From assembly GCF_033473495.1 (NCBI RefSeq), contig NC_088935.1, positions 3,782,001 through 3,846,000 on the forward strand: DNA of 64,000 nt. Direction: 5' to 3'. A model generated the notes under the pieces. That model was not told the origin of the DNA and searched no databases. It saw only the letters and a program-made list of their open reading frames with translations. This stretch comes from Cercospora beticola (Eukaryota; Ascomycota; Dothideomycetes; Mycosphaerellales; Mycosphaerellaceae). Position 1 is the stretch's first letter; each line of letters begins with the position of its first letter. Made by a program: the position numbers and the translations under genes. Of the stretch, positions 47,229 through 61,663 are shown piece by piece.

Positions 47229-49762
47229 CTTAATTATCGATAAGCGAGATAGGCTAAGTTCTTATTATAATTTAACTTTAAGATTATATATAGACCTAGC
47301 GTTTAAAGTACTAAACCTAATAGTCTAATAAGGAGATCTTAGAACCTCCTATCGTCTCTAGATAACCTACGAAATTAGTATTAGAATTAGGTACTACTTC
47401 TAGAATACTATCTTAACCTACTCGTAGCGACTATAATAACTCTTAAAAAGGATATTCTAGAACTCTCTCTACTATCTAAAATAATAGAATAACTATACTA
47501 GGAGCTAGTAGTTCTTTAAGCTTTATAGTAATTCTAGAAAGGCGAAATAGTAGATATACTATATTAGTATAAGATCGATTAAGTATTAGTCTAGCTATAA
47601 TAAGATAGGTTTTTTATTACTAACTACTATAGCGAGTTAAGCTTACTAATCCCGCCGACTAACTCCGAAACGATATATCTCGCTTATATAGAGATTATTC
47701 GTAGCTATTATAATACTACTCTCGTAGGCTATCTAAATATTACGAAAATATTCGAACTAGTTATAAGAACGTATATATAGCTATACGCCTAATAGATAGT
47801 TAAGTGCTATATCTATAATTATAAGATATATTATATAATAAAAGTAACCTACTAAGTATATAGTAGACTCCTAGTACTATTACTAGTACTATATAAACTA
47901 TAGTAGGATATAGCTATAGACTTTATTATCGACCTACTACTAAGTAAAAGTATTAAGAGAGTTACTTATAAGAATATTCTAATAATTATAGACTATTTAA
48001 TAAAGGAGAGATATTTCGTACTAGCCTAGAAGCTTAATACTAAATACGTAGCTCGCCTATTTATTAAATACGTTATATTACGATATAGGCTATACTAAAC
48101 TATAGTAATCGATAGAGGTACTAACTAGCTTTCGACGTTCTTTAAGAGAGTTAGTATAATCCTAGGAATTAAGTAGAAACTATTTATAGCGTTCTACTCC
48201 GAAACCGATAGATAGTCTAAGAACTCTAATAAAGAACTAGAATAGTACTTTCGTTTATTCTATAATTATACTTAGATAGACTAAATAGATTTCCTATTTA
48301 TAGCCGAGTTTATAATTAATAACTACGCTTCTAAAGTTATAATAGTCTTACTATTCTTCGCTAACTATAGTTATAATCTACGCCTAGCTAGTAGTACTAA
48401 TTTAGCTAATACTAAAGCTACGTATAGAGTAATTCTACTAGGCTAGCCTTAAATCGACTTTATAGCTACTAATATATATAGTATATAGCTAAACTAGATC
48501 TACGAGTTCGTTCGATAGAATATATACTTAGTATAAGCGCTTTAAGCCGATAATACTAACTAATATAGGCTATCTACCTCTACTTACTAAGTAGGTAACT
48601 TTATTTATATTAGTACTAAGAATTAGTCGATATATAGACTTACTAAGAAACTCGACTTTAAATTCTCTAGGCTATATAAAGTACTAGAAGTACTTCTATA
48701 TAACGCCTACTACGTTAATCTACTACCTAATATTTAGAAATATTTAGTCTTCTACTCTAACCTCTTATATAAAGCTAATAACGATCTACTATCGAGATAA
48801 AACTCGCTAGTAGCTAGCCTACTACTACTAATCGAAATTATATAAGAAAATAGAATAGAGGAAGAATAGAAAGTTAAAAAGATTACTAATAGTACTATTT
48901 AGTAACTAGTATATAAATAATAGAGATAGCTAGATAGAGAGCCGAAGCTAATATTTAAAGTAAAATAGATAGATTATACTAAGCTAACTTAGAAGCCTAT
49001 AGAATCTCTTTAAAGTATATCCGAAGAACTAGTAGTATTCTATATAAAGTAACTCGATAGTATATCTATATACTCTAACTCTAACTAGATAATAGAAGTA
49101 AAGAAGTTTAGCGAACCTAGTAAGGATTAGTATATTACTCCGAGTATAGAGGCGCGACGTATAATACGTTCGTTAGCTTTAGCTTCTATACGAGCGAGTA
49201 CTATCTCGACTCTAGACTACGCTATAATATAGGTAAGCTACTTTATACTAAGGCTCTAAAGAGATTAGTAGATACCTATACTAAGTTTAGACCTATATAG
49301 AAGCGCTAGTTCTTAGAGTAGTACTTCTAGTATAAGTATACTAGTAGAGACTAGTAGTTACCTAGTAGAGGCTAGTAACGAGTATAATATAGTAGACTAT
49401 ATATATAAGTACTAGATAGGCTAAGTTAGTAATATACTAGAATAGTAGGACTTAGATTAAGGAGTTTAGATTAGTAAATAAAGCGTTTAGTATAGCTAAT
49501 AATAAGTTAGAGGTATTTCTAAAGCTCTAATTAGTTAACCTCTACCTCTAAGAATAGAAGTAGGTTTAGAGAGAAATAGTATTACGACCTCGCTTACGAT
49601 ATAGTAGTAAATAGTCTTAATAGTATATAATACTATATATATATCGTAGTACGGTACGTTCTATAATACGCGTTTCTTATATTTAGTTACGCGTTCTCTT
49701 ATACTTTTCTTAGATACTTCGTCTTATAACTTCTATTCTACTATAATATTATATACTATTAT
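47229..49762 (+). mobile_element. Gypsy integrase fragment, RIP-inactivated
   Basis: On the plus strand about 47,890-48,480 reads as a retroviral-type integrase core broken by stops (I-D-F-I-I-D-L-L, I-I-I-D-Y-L, T-I-V-I-D-R-G-T-N, then A-F-Y-S-E-T-D-R and A-E-F-I-I-N-N). It begins just after the LTR-like repeat and has no reverse transcriptase before it, so the element is internally deleted or truncated. Confidence 0.65.
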
Positions 49763-50065
49763 AGTAGCTTAGTCGCGTACCTCCTAGTAGATAGCGATAT
49801 AGTCGGCTATAAGTAATTTAGCTAAAAGTAGAAGCGTATCTAAGTTATTCTTAAAACTCTAAATAATTATATTTAGGATTTTACTAGAAGAGATATTATA
49901 GGAATTATTAAGCTTAGCTTAAATATATAGGAGAGCCTCTATCTAATTAGCTACTAGGAAGAATATAATAAAATATCGTAATATAATTTCTATAGTCTAG
50001 TTCGTCCTTTTACTTTAACTATCTATCTAAGAGTAATAGGTAGTCGTAGCTAGAAACCTAGTATC
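49763..50065. repeat. Fragment of the minus-strand Gypsy element, interrupted by Copia
   Basis: Matches 39,791-40,085. The match stops exactly where the second Copia LTR begins, so Copia was inserted into this copy. Confidence 0.7.
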
Positions 50066-51125
50066 TATTAGAAAGTATAGTCTAGTTAGATATTCTAAGA
50101 GATACTTTAGGAATTAGGATTAGATAATATAGATTATATAATACTAGGTTATATAACCTAGCTAATACCTATCTTAGGAGTAAGATATAACCTATAACTA
50201 ACTAATATAATTAACTTAGTTAGTTCCTACTTATTATCTCTACTTCTACTATATTATACCTATTCGATAAGTATCTACGAGAATATAATTTAATAGGTTA
50301 TAAGCTTAGGTTTATAGAGAGGCTCTAAGTAGAAAGAGTTAGCTTTCTTATTCTTAAAGTAATACGTATTACCTCTTATAGAACCTATAGTATTAACTAG
50401 ATAGAGAAGTAGGAAAAGAGTATAAGAGAAACTAGAGGTATATTCTATCTATACTACCTTAAAGCTTTAGAAGATCCTAGTTATAAGCTAGAAGTCTCTA
50501 AAGAGTAGATAAGATAGAGAAAAGCCTAGTAAAGTATACTCTATTCTAAAAAAGAAGTATACTAAAAGAATATAAAAAGGAAAGAATTAGCTTTAGACTA
50601 TAGTACCTAAGTAGATAAGACTAGGCCTAAGTACTAAGTACTACTAATACTTTAGAACTAGCTAGTAGTATTCTTCTAAGAAGATAGATCTTTTAGAAGT
50701 TCTCTATTTAAGAATCTAACTAACTCCTATAAGAGAGAAGAGTCTTTAAATATTTTAGCTAAAAGAGAAGAGTCTTAATAACTAGAGAAGGTAGAAATCT
50801 AGAAGCTACTAATTAGATTAAAAGAGCTTATATTTCTAGAGTTTAGATTTATTTATTTAATTTTATAGAAATAGATTTAATAAGTAAATTAGATAGAAGG
50901 AGAATACTAATTCTAATAAAAGAGAACTAGAGACTATAGTTTAAGCTATAGAAGAATATACTTAGAGGAAAAGAAATCTTCTAGATAATCTTAGACTTAA
51001 AGAGATTATTAGTACCTACTCTAGCTAAAGCTAAAGTATCTAAGGCTTTATTAAGTAAAAGGAAAGATACTATCTTTTTAGAGTTTAGCTTAAAATAGTA
51101 GAAGAATAATAGATAGATAGATAAT
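50066..51125 (+). mobile_element. Second Copia element, 5' part only
   Basis: Starts with a 230-bp LTR (50,066-50,295) that is the reverse complement of the two LTRs at 30.8 and 36.7 kb, then continues with the matching leader and first part of the internal region. The match ends near 51,125, where LINE sequence begins. The rest of this Copia is not found in the window. Confidence 0.75.
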
Positions 51126-54100
51126 TCTTATATACCGGTCTACCTCTTTTAACTAGAGTAAGTAGTATACTCTATAGATTTCGGTCGAGAGAAAAGCTTT
51201 CGAAAAACTCTCGTATATCTCTTTATTTATAGTCTACGTATCCGCTTCCTTCGCTTCTATTCTTCTTTAGATAATACTAGATATCTAGTAAGTTCTCCTC
51301 TTACTAGACTCTATCCTTCCTTTTCTCTCTTCTTTTATTCTTCTATATCTCTTCTTTTATAAGTAAGAATTAGTCTAGGACTCCTTCTTAAATAAGCTAT
51401 TTTACTATTATATATAGCTCTCTCTTTATATTAGCTAGATCCTTCTAGTTTATAGATCTCTCTATCTAGAATAGTAGGTATTTTCTCTCGTTCTATTTTA
51501 GGTAGAATATATATATATATTTTAGTATTTTATACCTCTACTTATATTCGTAGTCTAGTATAAATTCTAGGACTTTTCTTTTAGTAAAGTATTACTTTAT
51601 TCTAATATACTCTATCCTTAAGAGTATAACTATTATACTCCCTAGTCTAGTAAGTTCTTTATATAGATTTAGTCTAATAGTAGAGAAGATAGTAGTTTTC
51701 TATACTAGTAGTTATTCCTCTCCTACTCTTATTCTTCTCTCTTTCTTATTTCTTTCCTATTTTCTATTCTACTAATATTTAGCCTACTATAACTTATAGT
51801 CTAAGTATATTTATATTATTATTTCTTAGCTTTATACTATCTAGAGGATTTCCTTCTATCTAGTTTAGGTTAGTAGTATAGGTTGCCTAGCTCTCTTTCC
51901 TACTTATACTTACTTTTTAATCTCTCTATACCTATCTTTAATATACTAGTATATAGATTAGATATCTTACTTTTTAGATACTTACCTAGCTAGATCCTAA
52001 GTATATAAATAGAGAGAAGTAATATTTACTTCTTTCTCTAGAATAGCTATTATAACTAACTTATATACTTCTATAATATTCCTTAGAGCCTCTCTCTAGA
52101 TCTTCTTAATAGGTTTAGTAAAGTTTCTATAGTAGCTTTATATATTCTCTAAGTTAGACTAGACTTAGTAGCTAAAAGTAATAGCTAGTCTTACTACTAC
52201 TATATAGAGATACTTTACTTTTTAGAAGAATACTCTCTATATAGACTTATATAGTCTCTAAAGTAATTATATTTAGTAGGCTCCCTTTTCTACTACTTAT
52301 TTAATATATAGGCTCTATTTAAGTTTAGTATCTACTTATACTCTAAGGAGTCTAAGTAATAGTAGTAGTTCTCTATTAAATCTCTAGATTTAGACTATAG
52401 CCTTAAAGTTATATTTCCTACTTCTAGTAAAGTAGATTAGCTAATATTTCTATAGTATAAATTCTACTCTATATCTCCTTACCTATTCTTTATATTTCTA
52501 GTAGGCTTTCTTAAGTTACCTATAGTTATTCTCTATTAATATACTATATATAAGGATATTAGAGTTATCTATAAACTCTATTACTAAGGTAGTCTCTTTA
52601 TATAGTATTAGAAGTAGAGTAGAAGTAAAGAAAAGGAAGAGGATTAGAAATAGAGTAGAGCTTTAAGGAATTCCTATATTTTAGAGCCTTAGTTAGTCTA
52701 TAAATTCTCTAAGTCTTAGGTAGGTAGTCCTATTTTAGAGGAATAATTAGATAAAGCTAATAGTATAGTCTAGGAAGCCTTTTATTCTAATATTATAAAG
52801 TAGCTTCTAGTAGGAGACTTTATTAAATACCTCTAAAATATTAAAGTAGAGTATAGATACTATAGCTCCTAGCTTAGTTTTCTAGATAGTTTTTACTTAT
52901 TTAGTAATAAGGTCTAATACTAAGGTAGTAGACCTACTAGGCCTAGTATCTATTTATTCTTCTAGAAGGAGCTTCCTTTCTTTAGTCTCTTTAGATATCC
53001 TCTTAGTAACTATAGCTTCTAGGACTTTTACTATTATATTAAGTAGAGCAATAGGTCTATATACTCCTAGCTTTAAATAGTCTAGCTTCTATAGTTTCCT
53101 AAGTACTACTATTATAGAGTACTTAAAGGCTTTAGAGTAGTATACTATTCTTAGATATATAGTAAAGAGTTTAGCTAGAATTAGAGAAAGTTATTCTCTA
53201 TACTTTTTAAGGAAGAAGTTTAGTATTTAGTTAGATCCTAGAGTCTTATTACTAGGTAGTTTCCTAAGAACTCCTTCTATTTCCTTTAGTTAAACTTTAA
53301 CTTCTATCTAGAATTAGAATAGTAGTTAGATATATTAGATATTACTTAAGTCTGCCTTCTTTAGGTCTAGAAAGAAGTATCTTACTAGAATTATAGCCTT
53401 CTCTTTATTAGTATCTCTATTATACTCTATATTAGCTAGGCTTAGGAAGTATAGTAGCTAGTACTTTTAGTTAGTTCTCTCTCTAGCCTATTTAGCTATT
53501 TTCTAGATTTTCTTAGAGTCCTCTATAACTTCTTTTATTAGTCTCCTCTAAGCTAGGTTTTACTCTCTTCTTATAGCTTTACTTCTTATATATAATACCT
53601 TAAGGTATAGCTTATAGCTCTATTCTATTTTATAGTTCCTCTATTCTCTTCTTCTTCTTCTTACTAGCTTTATAGCCTTCTTATATTCCTAGGTCTATAC
53701 TATCTTTATATAGCTTAATAGTCTAGCTATTAGAACTATCTTCTCTATAATTCTCTAGATAGAGGATTATATTCTATAGGCTAGTATATCTAGATATTCT
53801 CTTATATTAAGTAGAAGTTAGTTAAGTTAGTTAGTATCTTAGGCTATAAGGTTCTAGATTCTATCCTAGTTAGTAGCTTTCTACTACTTTCTCTAGCTTC
53901 TTTCTCTTAGCTCTTAGAAGTTAATATAGAAAGTTATCCTAAGAGAGATATAGTTAGAGCTATATATCTCTTCTAGGAGAGCTTTATATTCTTAGATTAG
54001 GTTTTAGAGAGAGAGACTAATAAAGACTAGGTCTAATATTTAGTAGCTAGCTATATATCTTTCCTATATAATTATCTCTAGCTCTAGAGCTAGCTATAGT

Positions 54101-54692
54101 TAGGCCTCTATAATTATTTTAATAAGCTTATCTACTATAGTATATTAGGTTTAGGTTATATTTCCCTTCTATTTTAAGTAGTAGAAGTTAAAGTCTCCTA
54201 CTACTATATAGTTTACTTTTATATCCTCTAGAGTTTATAATAGTACTTCTTAGAGTATAGAGATAGTCTCTTCTTATCTATAGCTTATTAGCTCTAAGAG
54301 GTTATAGTAGTTATAAATAGAAATAGTTCCTATAGGTATCTAGACTTAAATAGTTACTAAGTTACTTATATTATAGAAAAGTAGTTTCTAGCTATTAGTT
54401 CTAATTTTATCTAATATAAGTATTACTACTCTTAGATTCTAGTAGAGTAAGAGGACTATAGAGTATCTTTTCTTAGCTTTAGTTCTACTATTTATAGTAT
54501 TAAGTTATAGTTCTTATAGTACTATTACTATAGCCTCTTCTATAGCTTAGCTATCTAGTAGTAGAGTTTAGGTAGTATTTAACCTATTAATATTATATTA
54601 GTAGATTATTAGAGTTTAGCTACTTATAGAATTCTTAGAAGAGAAGCTTAATTAGGTTAATATCTATATCTTCCTAGAGAGTATTTATTTAT
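51126..54692 (-). mobile_element. Tad-like LINE, ORF2 part, RIP-inactivated
   Basis: On the minus strand the right end encodes an endonuclease with G-D-F-N-F at 54,198-54,184. The reverse transcriptase shows G-I-P followed by a stop at 52,674-52,663 and F-I-D-N at 52,575-52,564. Stops interrupt the frame throughout. Its 5' continuation lies at 61,664 onwards, separated by the Gypsy insertion. Confidence 0.75.
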
Positions 54693-55078
54693 TATAGTTC
54701 TACCCGCCGAAGAGTCGACCGACTAATCGAAGTCGAGTAGGTATAGTAGCTAAATAGAGTACCTATTAGGTAGACGCTAGGCGCTCTACTACTACTCGCT
54801 CTATACTCTATCGCGCTCTATAATAGAGAGCGCGAGAGTACTATAGAGTAGATAGCTAAGAACTAGTAAGTCTTATTTATATTTAATAGTAATAAGTATC
54901 GCCTCTCTAGATAGTTATCGTATATAAATTACTATTCTATCTTACTAATTAGAATTAAATAACTCTTCCTACTTTATTACTTTTCTCTAGACTACTCGAT
55001 AAGCTTAAACTCCGATCGAGCTTAAGCTTCTACTTAGTAAGATCTTAGGTTATTAGCCTAGCGCTAATAAACCTAATA
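54693..55078 (+). repeat. Chromovirus LTR, 5' copy
   Basis: Same length and nearly the same sequence as 61,278-61,663. It contains an inverted repeat around CTCTATAATAGAG near 54,821-54,833. Confidence 0.85.
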
Positions 55079-58000
55079 GCTTTATACGCTCTTAAGAATA
55101 TCTACTATAGGAAGCTCTAGAAAGAATTCTACTTCTAGTAAAGTAGGATCTAGCTATAGTAAGCTAGTTTAAGCTCTAAGACCGACTCTACTAGACGACT
55201 CCGACGATAAAGATAGTAGTCTAAGACTAAGAAGCTTTAAACTAGCAAAATCTAACTACTACTATAGAGATCGAAATAAGTTCGATAATTAGGTTAACTA
55301 GATAGATATATACTTTATATTTAACCTAGTCTAAGTAATACTTAAGACTATCTTTATAAGTACGTATCTTAGAGGTAGTACTTAGAACTAGATTAAACTC
55401 TATCTTAAGATCTACTTAGATAGCTAGAGAACTTAGGATCCTACTAGTATATTTAGAGACTATACGACCTTTAAAGCTAAGCTTAAGGAGATCTTCGGAT
55501 CTTCTAACGAGGTAACCTAAGCGATTAGAGTTATCTAGTACCTCCGATAGCGAACCTTAGTATCTAAGTATATAGCTAAGTTCGAGGAATACTTATAGGT
55601 AACTAGATAGAACTAATAGGTATTAATAACGATATTTAGATATAGTTTTAAAGACTTAGTTAAGGACTAGTTAATAAACTATAGAGGAACACTCGATACT
55701 CTAAAGGATTTAACCGAAGCGGCTATTAAGATCGATAACTAGCTCTATAAGAGAGCTCTAGAACGTAAGTATAACTCTAAGATTAGAGGAACGGCTAGGT
55801 TTACTCTAGACTATAGAAGGAACTACGGATACTATTCGAAGCTAAATAACTAGTCTAATAAACTATACTATAGACCCTAACTAATAGAACTTAACGTAAC
55901 TTAGAAAGGTCGTAGGATTAAAGAAAAAGATAAGCTAAAGAGTAGGCTAAGTAAGAAATAAAGTAGCGATAAGACTTATTATAACTATAGTAAACTAGGC
56001 TACTTCGCGAGAGATTATCGTTCTAAGAATATAGTATAGCGATAATCTATTAATATAATATAATAAAAAGAAGAAGAACGAGAAAGCTATAACGATAATT
56101 AGTCTTCTAAGAAGGTCCGACTTCTAAATATAATAACTTAGAAACGTAAAAACGAGGAAACTATAAAGGAAACTAACCGACTCGTTAAGCTTACTAGACT
56201 ATAAATCCTTCTAGACGAAATTTTATAAAAAAAGGAAGAGATTTACTTTTAACTATAGTCCTAGAAACTTAAATAATAATAGGAAACTTTAGACGGAAGG
56301 TATAACGCTATCTAAAACGAACTCTAGATCCTAGAAGACGAAATATAAGAAGAAAAGCGGACGTTCGGAACGATATAGTAACGAAGTATCTCGATATAGA
56401 TCTACTAGGAAGAACGTTATAAATATAGAAGCTTTTATTAGCAATTCTATTATAATAATATATACTAAATATATATCTCTTCTAAGAGAGAGAATAACTT
56501 TTTCCTAACTAAACTAACTCGAGAAGAAGATTTTCTAATCCGGTAATATAATAACGAAAATAGACTCTTATCTATTCTAGAGGAGCTATAAGAACTAGTA
56601 CTATATCTTAGACTCGCCGAGGAAGAAACTAACGAATCTTATTATAAAAACTAAGAGAATATCTCTCCTAAAATTAACTCTAAGAAGGAAGAATAAGACT
56701 CGACTATAAATAAAGAAGATATATTTAAAGAATTATCTAACGAAGAATTAGACCTAGATAATAAGATTATAATATTTATATATACTTAGGTAGGAATTAT
56801 ACGTAAGGTTATACTATTCCTAGCTATATAATAAGAAGATATATTTCTAAGAATTAGTAGAAAGCGATACTTATACTCTACTAAATTCGATCGAGTACTT
56901 AAGGAACTATAAGTTAAGCTCTAGAACTAGCTAAGAGTCTCTATATAGTACGACTTTAGGTCGCTTATATAAGAACTCGTTTCTATTAGAAGTACGATTA
57001 TACTATTTAGATATATTATACTAAGCGAAGAAATCGTACTAAACTTAGTACGAGAAAATATATACCGAATCTCTAAATAATATACTAAGATATAATAATA
57101 TTAGTTAATATATACTTATATCGAAACTCTAGAAGAAAAGGCTATATACGAAATAATTAGATATACGTTATACTAGATCCGAGAATAGTATAGGATATCT
57201 ACTATCGAAACCTAGTTAAGAAAAGGATCGACTCTTAAGGAATAAGCGTCTAAAGAGAGTTCTATAATATAGAAAGCGCTTAAGTATTAATATTAGTCTT
57301 TCGTACTAATATTACTATTAATAGATATAGAGTCTAAGCTATAATTAATTCTAGAGCGAGCGGTAACTTTGCTTCTAAATTATTCGTAAAGTAATATAGA
57401 ATAGCTATTTAATCGAAGAACGAAGAGTACGAATTAATCGTAGTCGACGGATTATCGTTACTAAGTATAGAACGAGAAACTATTCTATTACTACTTACTA
57501 TCTAATAGTACTATAAGGAAATTATCTTAGATATTACTAATATAGCTAGTTATAATATCGTACTAGATATACTTTAGTTAAGAAAGTATAATCTAATTAT
57601 CGATTAGAGATAAGAAGTACTTAGGTTTAAATAATACGATTACGTTATCGATATTAACTCTATATAGCGATAGTATTTACTAATAGATAAGGCTAGGAGA
57701 TAGATTAACGAAATAATACTCTAGTCGCTTAGAGCTATAAAATAATCGAGCCTAACTCGGATAGTTACTCGTAATAGTAAGAAGGATAAACAAGTTATAA
57801 GAATAGATAGAAGTAACGTACTATCGAAGGATATAGCCTTAGAACTCGATATCTCTAAAGAGTATTAAAAATAGGCGAAACTCTTTAAAGAGATAGAGAA
57901 TATTACTATCTTACCTAAATACTAGATATAGGATTACCGGATTAATCTAAAACCTAGAATAGAGCCTCTATTTGTACTACTATTTAAGAAATCCGAATAC

Positions 58001-60689
58001 GCGCTCTAAGAAGAGGATAAGTAGCTATATAAAATACTAGCTAAGAGCTAGATATATAAATCTAGGTCTAGTATAGAAGTACCTATCTTCGGCGTTCTAA
58101 AGTCTAATAGAAAGATACGAATCGTCGTTAACTATAGGAAACTTAATAATATTATAATTAAGAACCGATATCTATTACCTAATATTAAGGAATTATAAGA
58201 TAGACTTACCGGATTAGACTAGTATATAAAGATCGACCTACGAGGCGTATTCTATACTATCTATATAGTAGAAGGCGAAGAATAGAAAATAGCGTTTCGA
58301 ATACGCTATAGATTATACGAATTTATAGTTATACTAATAGGATTAACTAATATACTAGCCTTCTACTAGAAGATAGTAAACGATATTCTTAGAGATCTAC
58401 TCGATATATACGTTATTATATATATAGACGATATTCTCGTCTATACTAAAGAATCTCTAGAGAAATATAAACGATAGGTATAAGGCGTATTCGAAAGACT
58501 CTCTTAAGTAGGATTCTAGACTATACTCGAAAAATACGAATTCTATAAGAAGGAAGTTAAGTTCCTTAGCTTTATTATTAATACGAGAGAGATCGTAATC
58601 GACCCGGAAAAGATCGAATCTATTAAGATATAGCTAACTCCGAAAATAGTTAAGGATATATAATTATTCCTTAGACTAGCTAACTATAACTAGAAGTTTA
58701 TTAAGGACTACTCTAAGATCGCTATACTACTATTAGACTTTACGAAAAAGGACCTTAAATAGAAATAGGAATAATAATATTAAAAGGCATTCGATAAGCT
58801 AGTATAGATATACTACGAAGTACTAGTACTAATAATATTTAATACCGATAAACTAGTCTTTATCGAGACTAATATATCGGATCTAGCTATAGGAGCGTAC
58901 CTTATATAAATATACGATAGGAAAAGATACCTAGTAGCTTATTACTTAAGAAAGATATTACTTATAGAACAAAACTATAACGTCTATAATAAGGAACTAC
59001 TAGCTATCGTTATAGTATTATAATACTAGAACTACTATATAGAAGGAGTACTAGAACTAACGATTCTTTCTAATTATAAGAATCTAACCTACTTTACTAT
59101 AACTAAAGTACTAACTTATAGATAGGCCTACTAGTCGGAACTACTCGGATAGTATAAGTTCGAAATCTACTATACTCTAGGAAAAGAGAATAGTAGAGTA
59201 GACGCCTTAAGTCGAAGAGTCGACTATATAGAAGAAAAAGAACCTATATAATAACGCGTTCTTAAGGCTAATCCGGATAGAAGCCTTAGTACTAATACTT
59301 AAGAGTTTAATAATATAGTATAAATCCTTAACGATACTAAGGAGTAGTTTCTAATACTATAAAGCAAATACTAGATACTAAAGAACCGAGAAGAAGAATA
59401 TATATAATAATATTACGACGATCTCTCGAGAGGATATTTAGAAGTAACTAAGACTATAGAACTTATCTAGAGAAGTTTTAGCTTTCTATAAATACGATAA
59501 AAGGTACTTAAGTATATTAAGCGCTACGAGTATTACTAAAGAAATAAAGCCGAACGATACGCTAAGTATAAATATATATAGTTTAGGACTCTACTATAAT
59601 AACTTTAGAACGAAGTTACTATAGACTTTATTACGAAACTCCTACTCTCGAAAGATAGGATTAATAATACTATATTCGATATAATTATAGTTATAGTCGA
59701 TAGACTTACTAAATATATATACTTTATACCTATAAGCGAAAGATATATAGTAGAGTAACTTAGATACCTTATAATAGATAGGCTAGTATAATACTATAGA
59801 TTCCCGAAAATCTTTATTACTAATAGAAATAAGTTATTTATATTAAACTACTAGAAAATACTAGTCGGAATAATCGGAATTAAGTATAAGCTATCTATAG
59901 CCTATTACTTAGAAATAGATAGCTAGATAGAGAGAACGAATTAAATACTAGAGCAATATCTCCGATACTACGTTAATTATATATAAGATAACTAGGTTAT
60001 ACTACTCTCTATAGTATAAATAGTACTTAATAACTATAAGTTAGAGACTACGTAGGCTACGCTATTCTTCGCGAATTATAGACGAAATCCGAATCTATTT
60101 AGAGATCTATATAGTTACCTCTAGGCTAAGAGAGCTATAGTTATAGCTTAAGATAGAAAGACTATTTATAAGGAACTAGAAAACTATATCTAAGACTTAT
60201 AAAAGATAATAGCTAAAGCTAGATAAGAAAAAAGAAAAATAGTACTTTAGCTTAAGAAGAGGAATAAGGTCTATCTTCTTACTAAAAATCTAAGAATAAG
60301 AAAGAAGACTAAGAAACTAGATTACGTTAAGATCGGACTATTTTTAATTAACGAAGTTAGAGGACTAGTTAACTACCGACTTAAACTACTAAAAGATATA
60401 AAGATCTACTCGGTATTCTATATATTACTACTAGAACCTACTAACGCCGAAACTCTATACTAAGAAACATTTTACTTCTAGCTAGAAAAAGAAGATAAGT
60501 TCGAAGTCGAAAAAATCCTAGAACGAAAGAGTTAGAAATACCTTATTAAATAGAAAGGATACTCCGAATCGGATAATATCTAGAAACTAAAATTAAGCTT
60601 TACGAATTATCGTTAGCTACTAATAAAGTTCTACTAATAATAGAAGAATCTCGAAGAGAGGGAGAACTCTAAACCTAGAAATCTAAGAA

Positions 60690-61145
60690 GAAATTATAGC
60701 TCTACTCGAGTATAAGGTCCTATATTAGAAGCGAAAAGTAGAAGTCTTTATTAACGTTTCTAGACCTAGCCTTACGCGACTCCTTAGCTTCTAAGTTATA
60801 AATATTCGCCTTCTCTACTACTAAGGCCTTATTAGTACGACTATCGATAAGATCTATTTGTTTCTATAGCTACTTCTCGCGAGTATATATAATATCTAAG
60901 GCCTCGCGGGCCTTATCTTATTTAGCTCGAGCCTCTTTAATTTATTTTAGAAGCTTCTTCTTCTAACTAATTAAGCGATCGAACTCGGAGCGAGTAATTT
61001 TAATATCGTACTTAAGATTACGATAATTATACTTATTATACCGACCCGACCGAGTATATACCTTATAGATCTGCTTCTATAACTAATAGTACGAATAAGC
61101 TTAGACTATAATCTCTCCGAAGACGTCGATAAAATCTATATAACG
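60690..61145 (-). pseudogene. Antisense coiled-coil frame between chromodomain and 3' LTR
   Basis: On the minus strand a long helical, charged frame is visible, interrupted by TAG/TAA where CAG/CAA would be expected (for example L-L-K-stop-I-K-E-A-R-A-K, K-A-R-E-A-L-D-I, K-A-L-V-V-E-K-A-N). It opposes the retrotransposon. Similar coiled-coil frames occur beside some fungal transposons, but its function is unknown. Confidence 0.55.
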
Positions 61146-61277
61146 TTTTCTCCGAATTATACTATTATTTAGAAGTATATCTAGAAGAAAAAGGAAGATA
61201 TATTCTAGAAAACAGAAACTAGATAGACGAGTTATAAGGTTAGCTCGGGACGAGCTAAGCTAGAAGAGGGATAGTAT

Positions 61278-61663
61278 TATAGTTCTACTCGCTAAAGAGT
61301 CGACTAACTAATCGAAGTCGGGTAGGTATAGTAGCTAAATAGAGTACCTATTAGGTAGACGCCGGGCGCTCTACTACTACTCGCTCTATACTCTATTACG
61401 CTCTATAATAGAGAGTATAAGAGTACTATAGAGCAGATAGCTAAGAACTAGTAAGTCTTATTTATATTTAATAGTAATAAGTATCGCTTCTCTAGATAGT
61501 TATTATATATAACTTACTATTCTATTTTACTAATTAGAATTAAGTAACTCTTCCTACTTCGTTACTTTTCTCTAGACTATCCGATAAGCTTAAACTCCGA
61601 TCGAGCTTAAGCTTCTACTTAGTAAGATCTTAGGTTATTAGCCTAGCGCCGATAAACCTAATA
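61278..61663 (+). repeat. Chromovirus LTR, 3' copy
   Basis: Pair of 54,693-55,078. It differs at a small number of positions, mostly C/T or G/A, as expected after independent RIP of two copies. Confidence 0.85.

Larger units (their letters stand above)
54693..61663 (+). mobile_element. Complete Ty3/Gypsy chromovirus inserted in the LINE, RIP-inactivated
   Basis: 6,971 bp with LTRs 54,693-55,078 and 61,278-61,663 (386 bp each). Plus-strand order is gag with a zinc-knuckle position at 55,977-56,018, reverse transcriptase with Y-I-D-D at 58,421-58,432, integrase at about 59,620-60,110, and a chromodomain-like end at about 60,495-60,630 (F-E-V-E-K-I-L, K-G-Y). Numerous TAA and TAG codons stop every frame. 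If the left LTR is read from 54,694, both flanks carry TTATT, compatible with a 5-bp target duplication, but this is low-complexity DNA. Confidence 0.85.
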
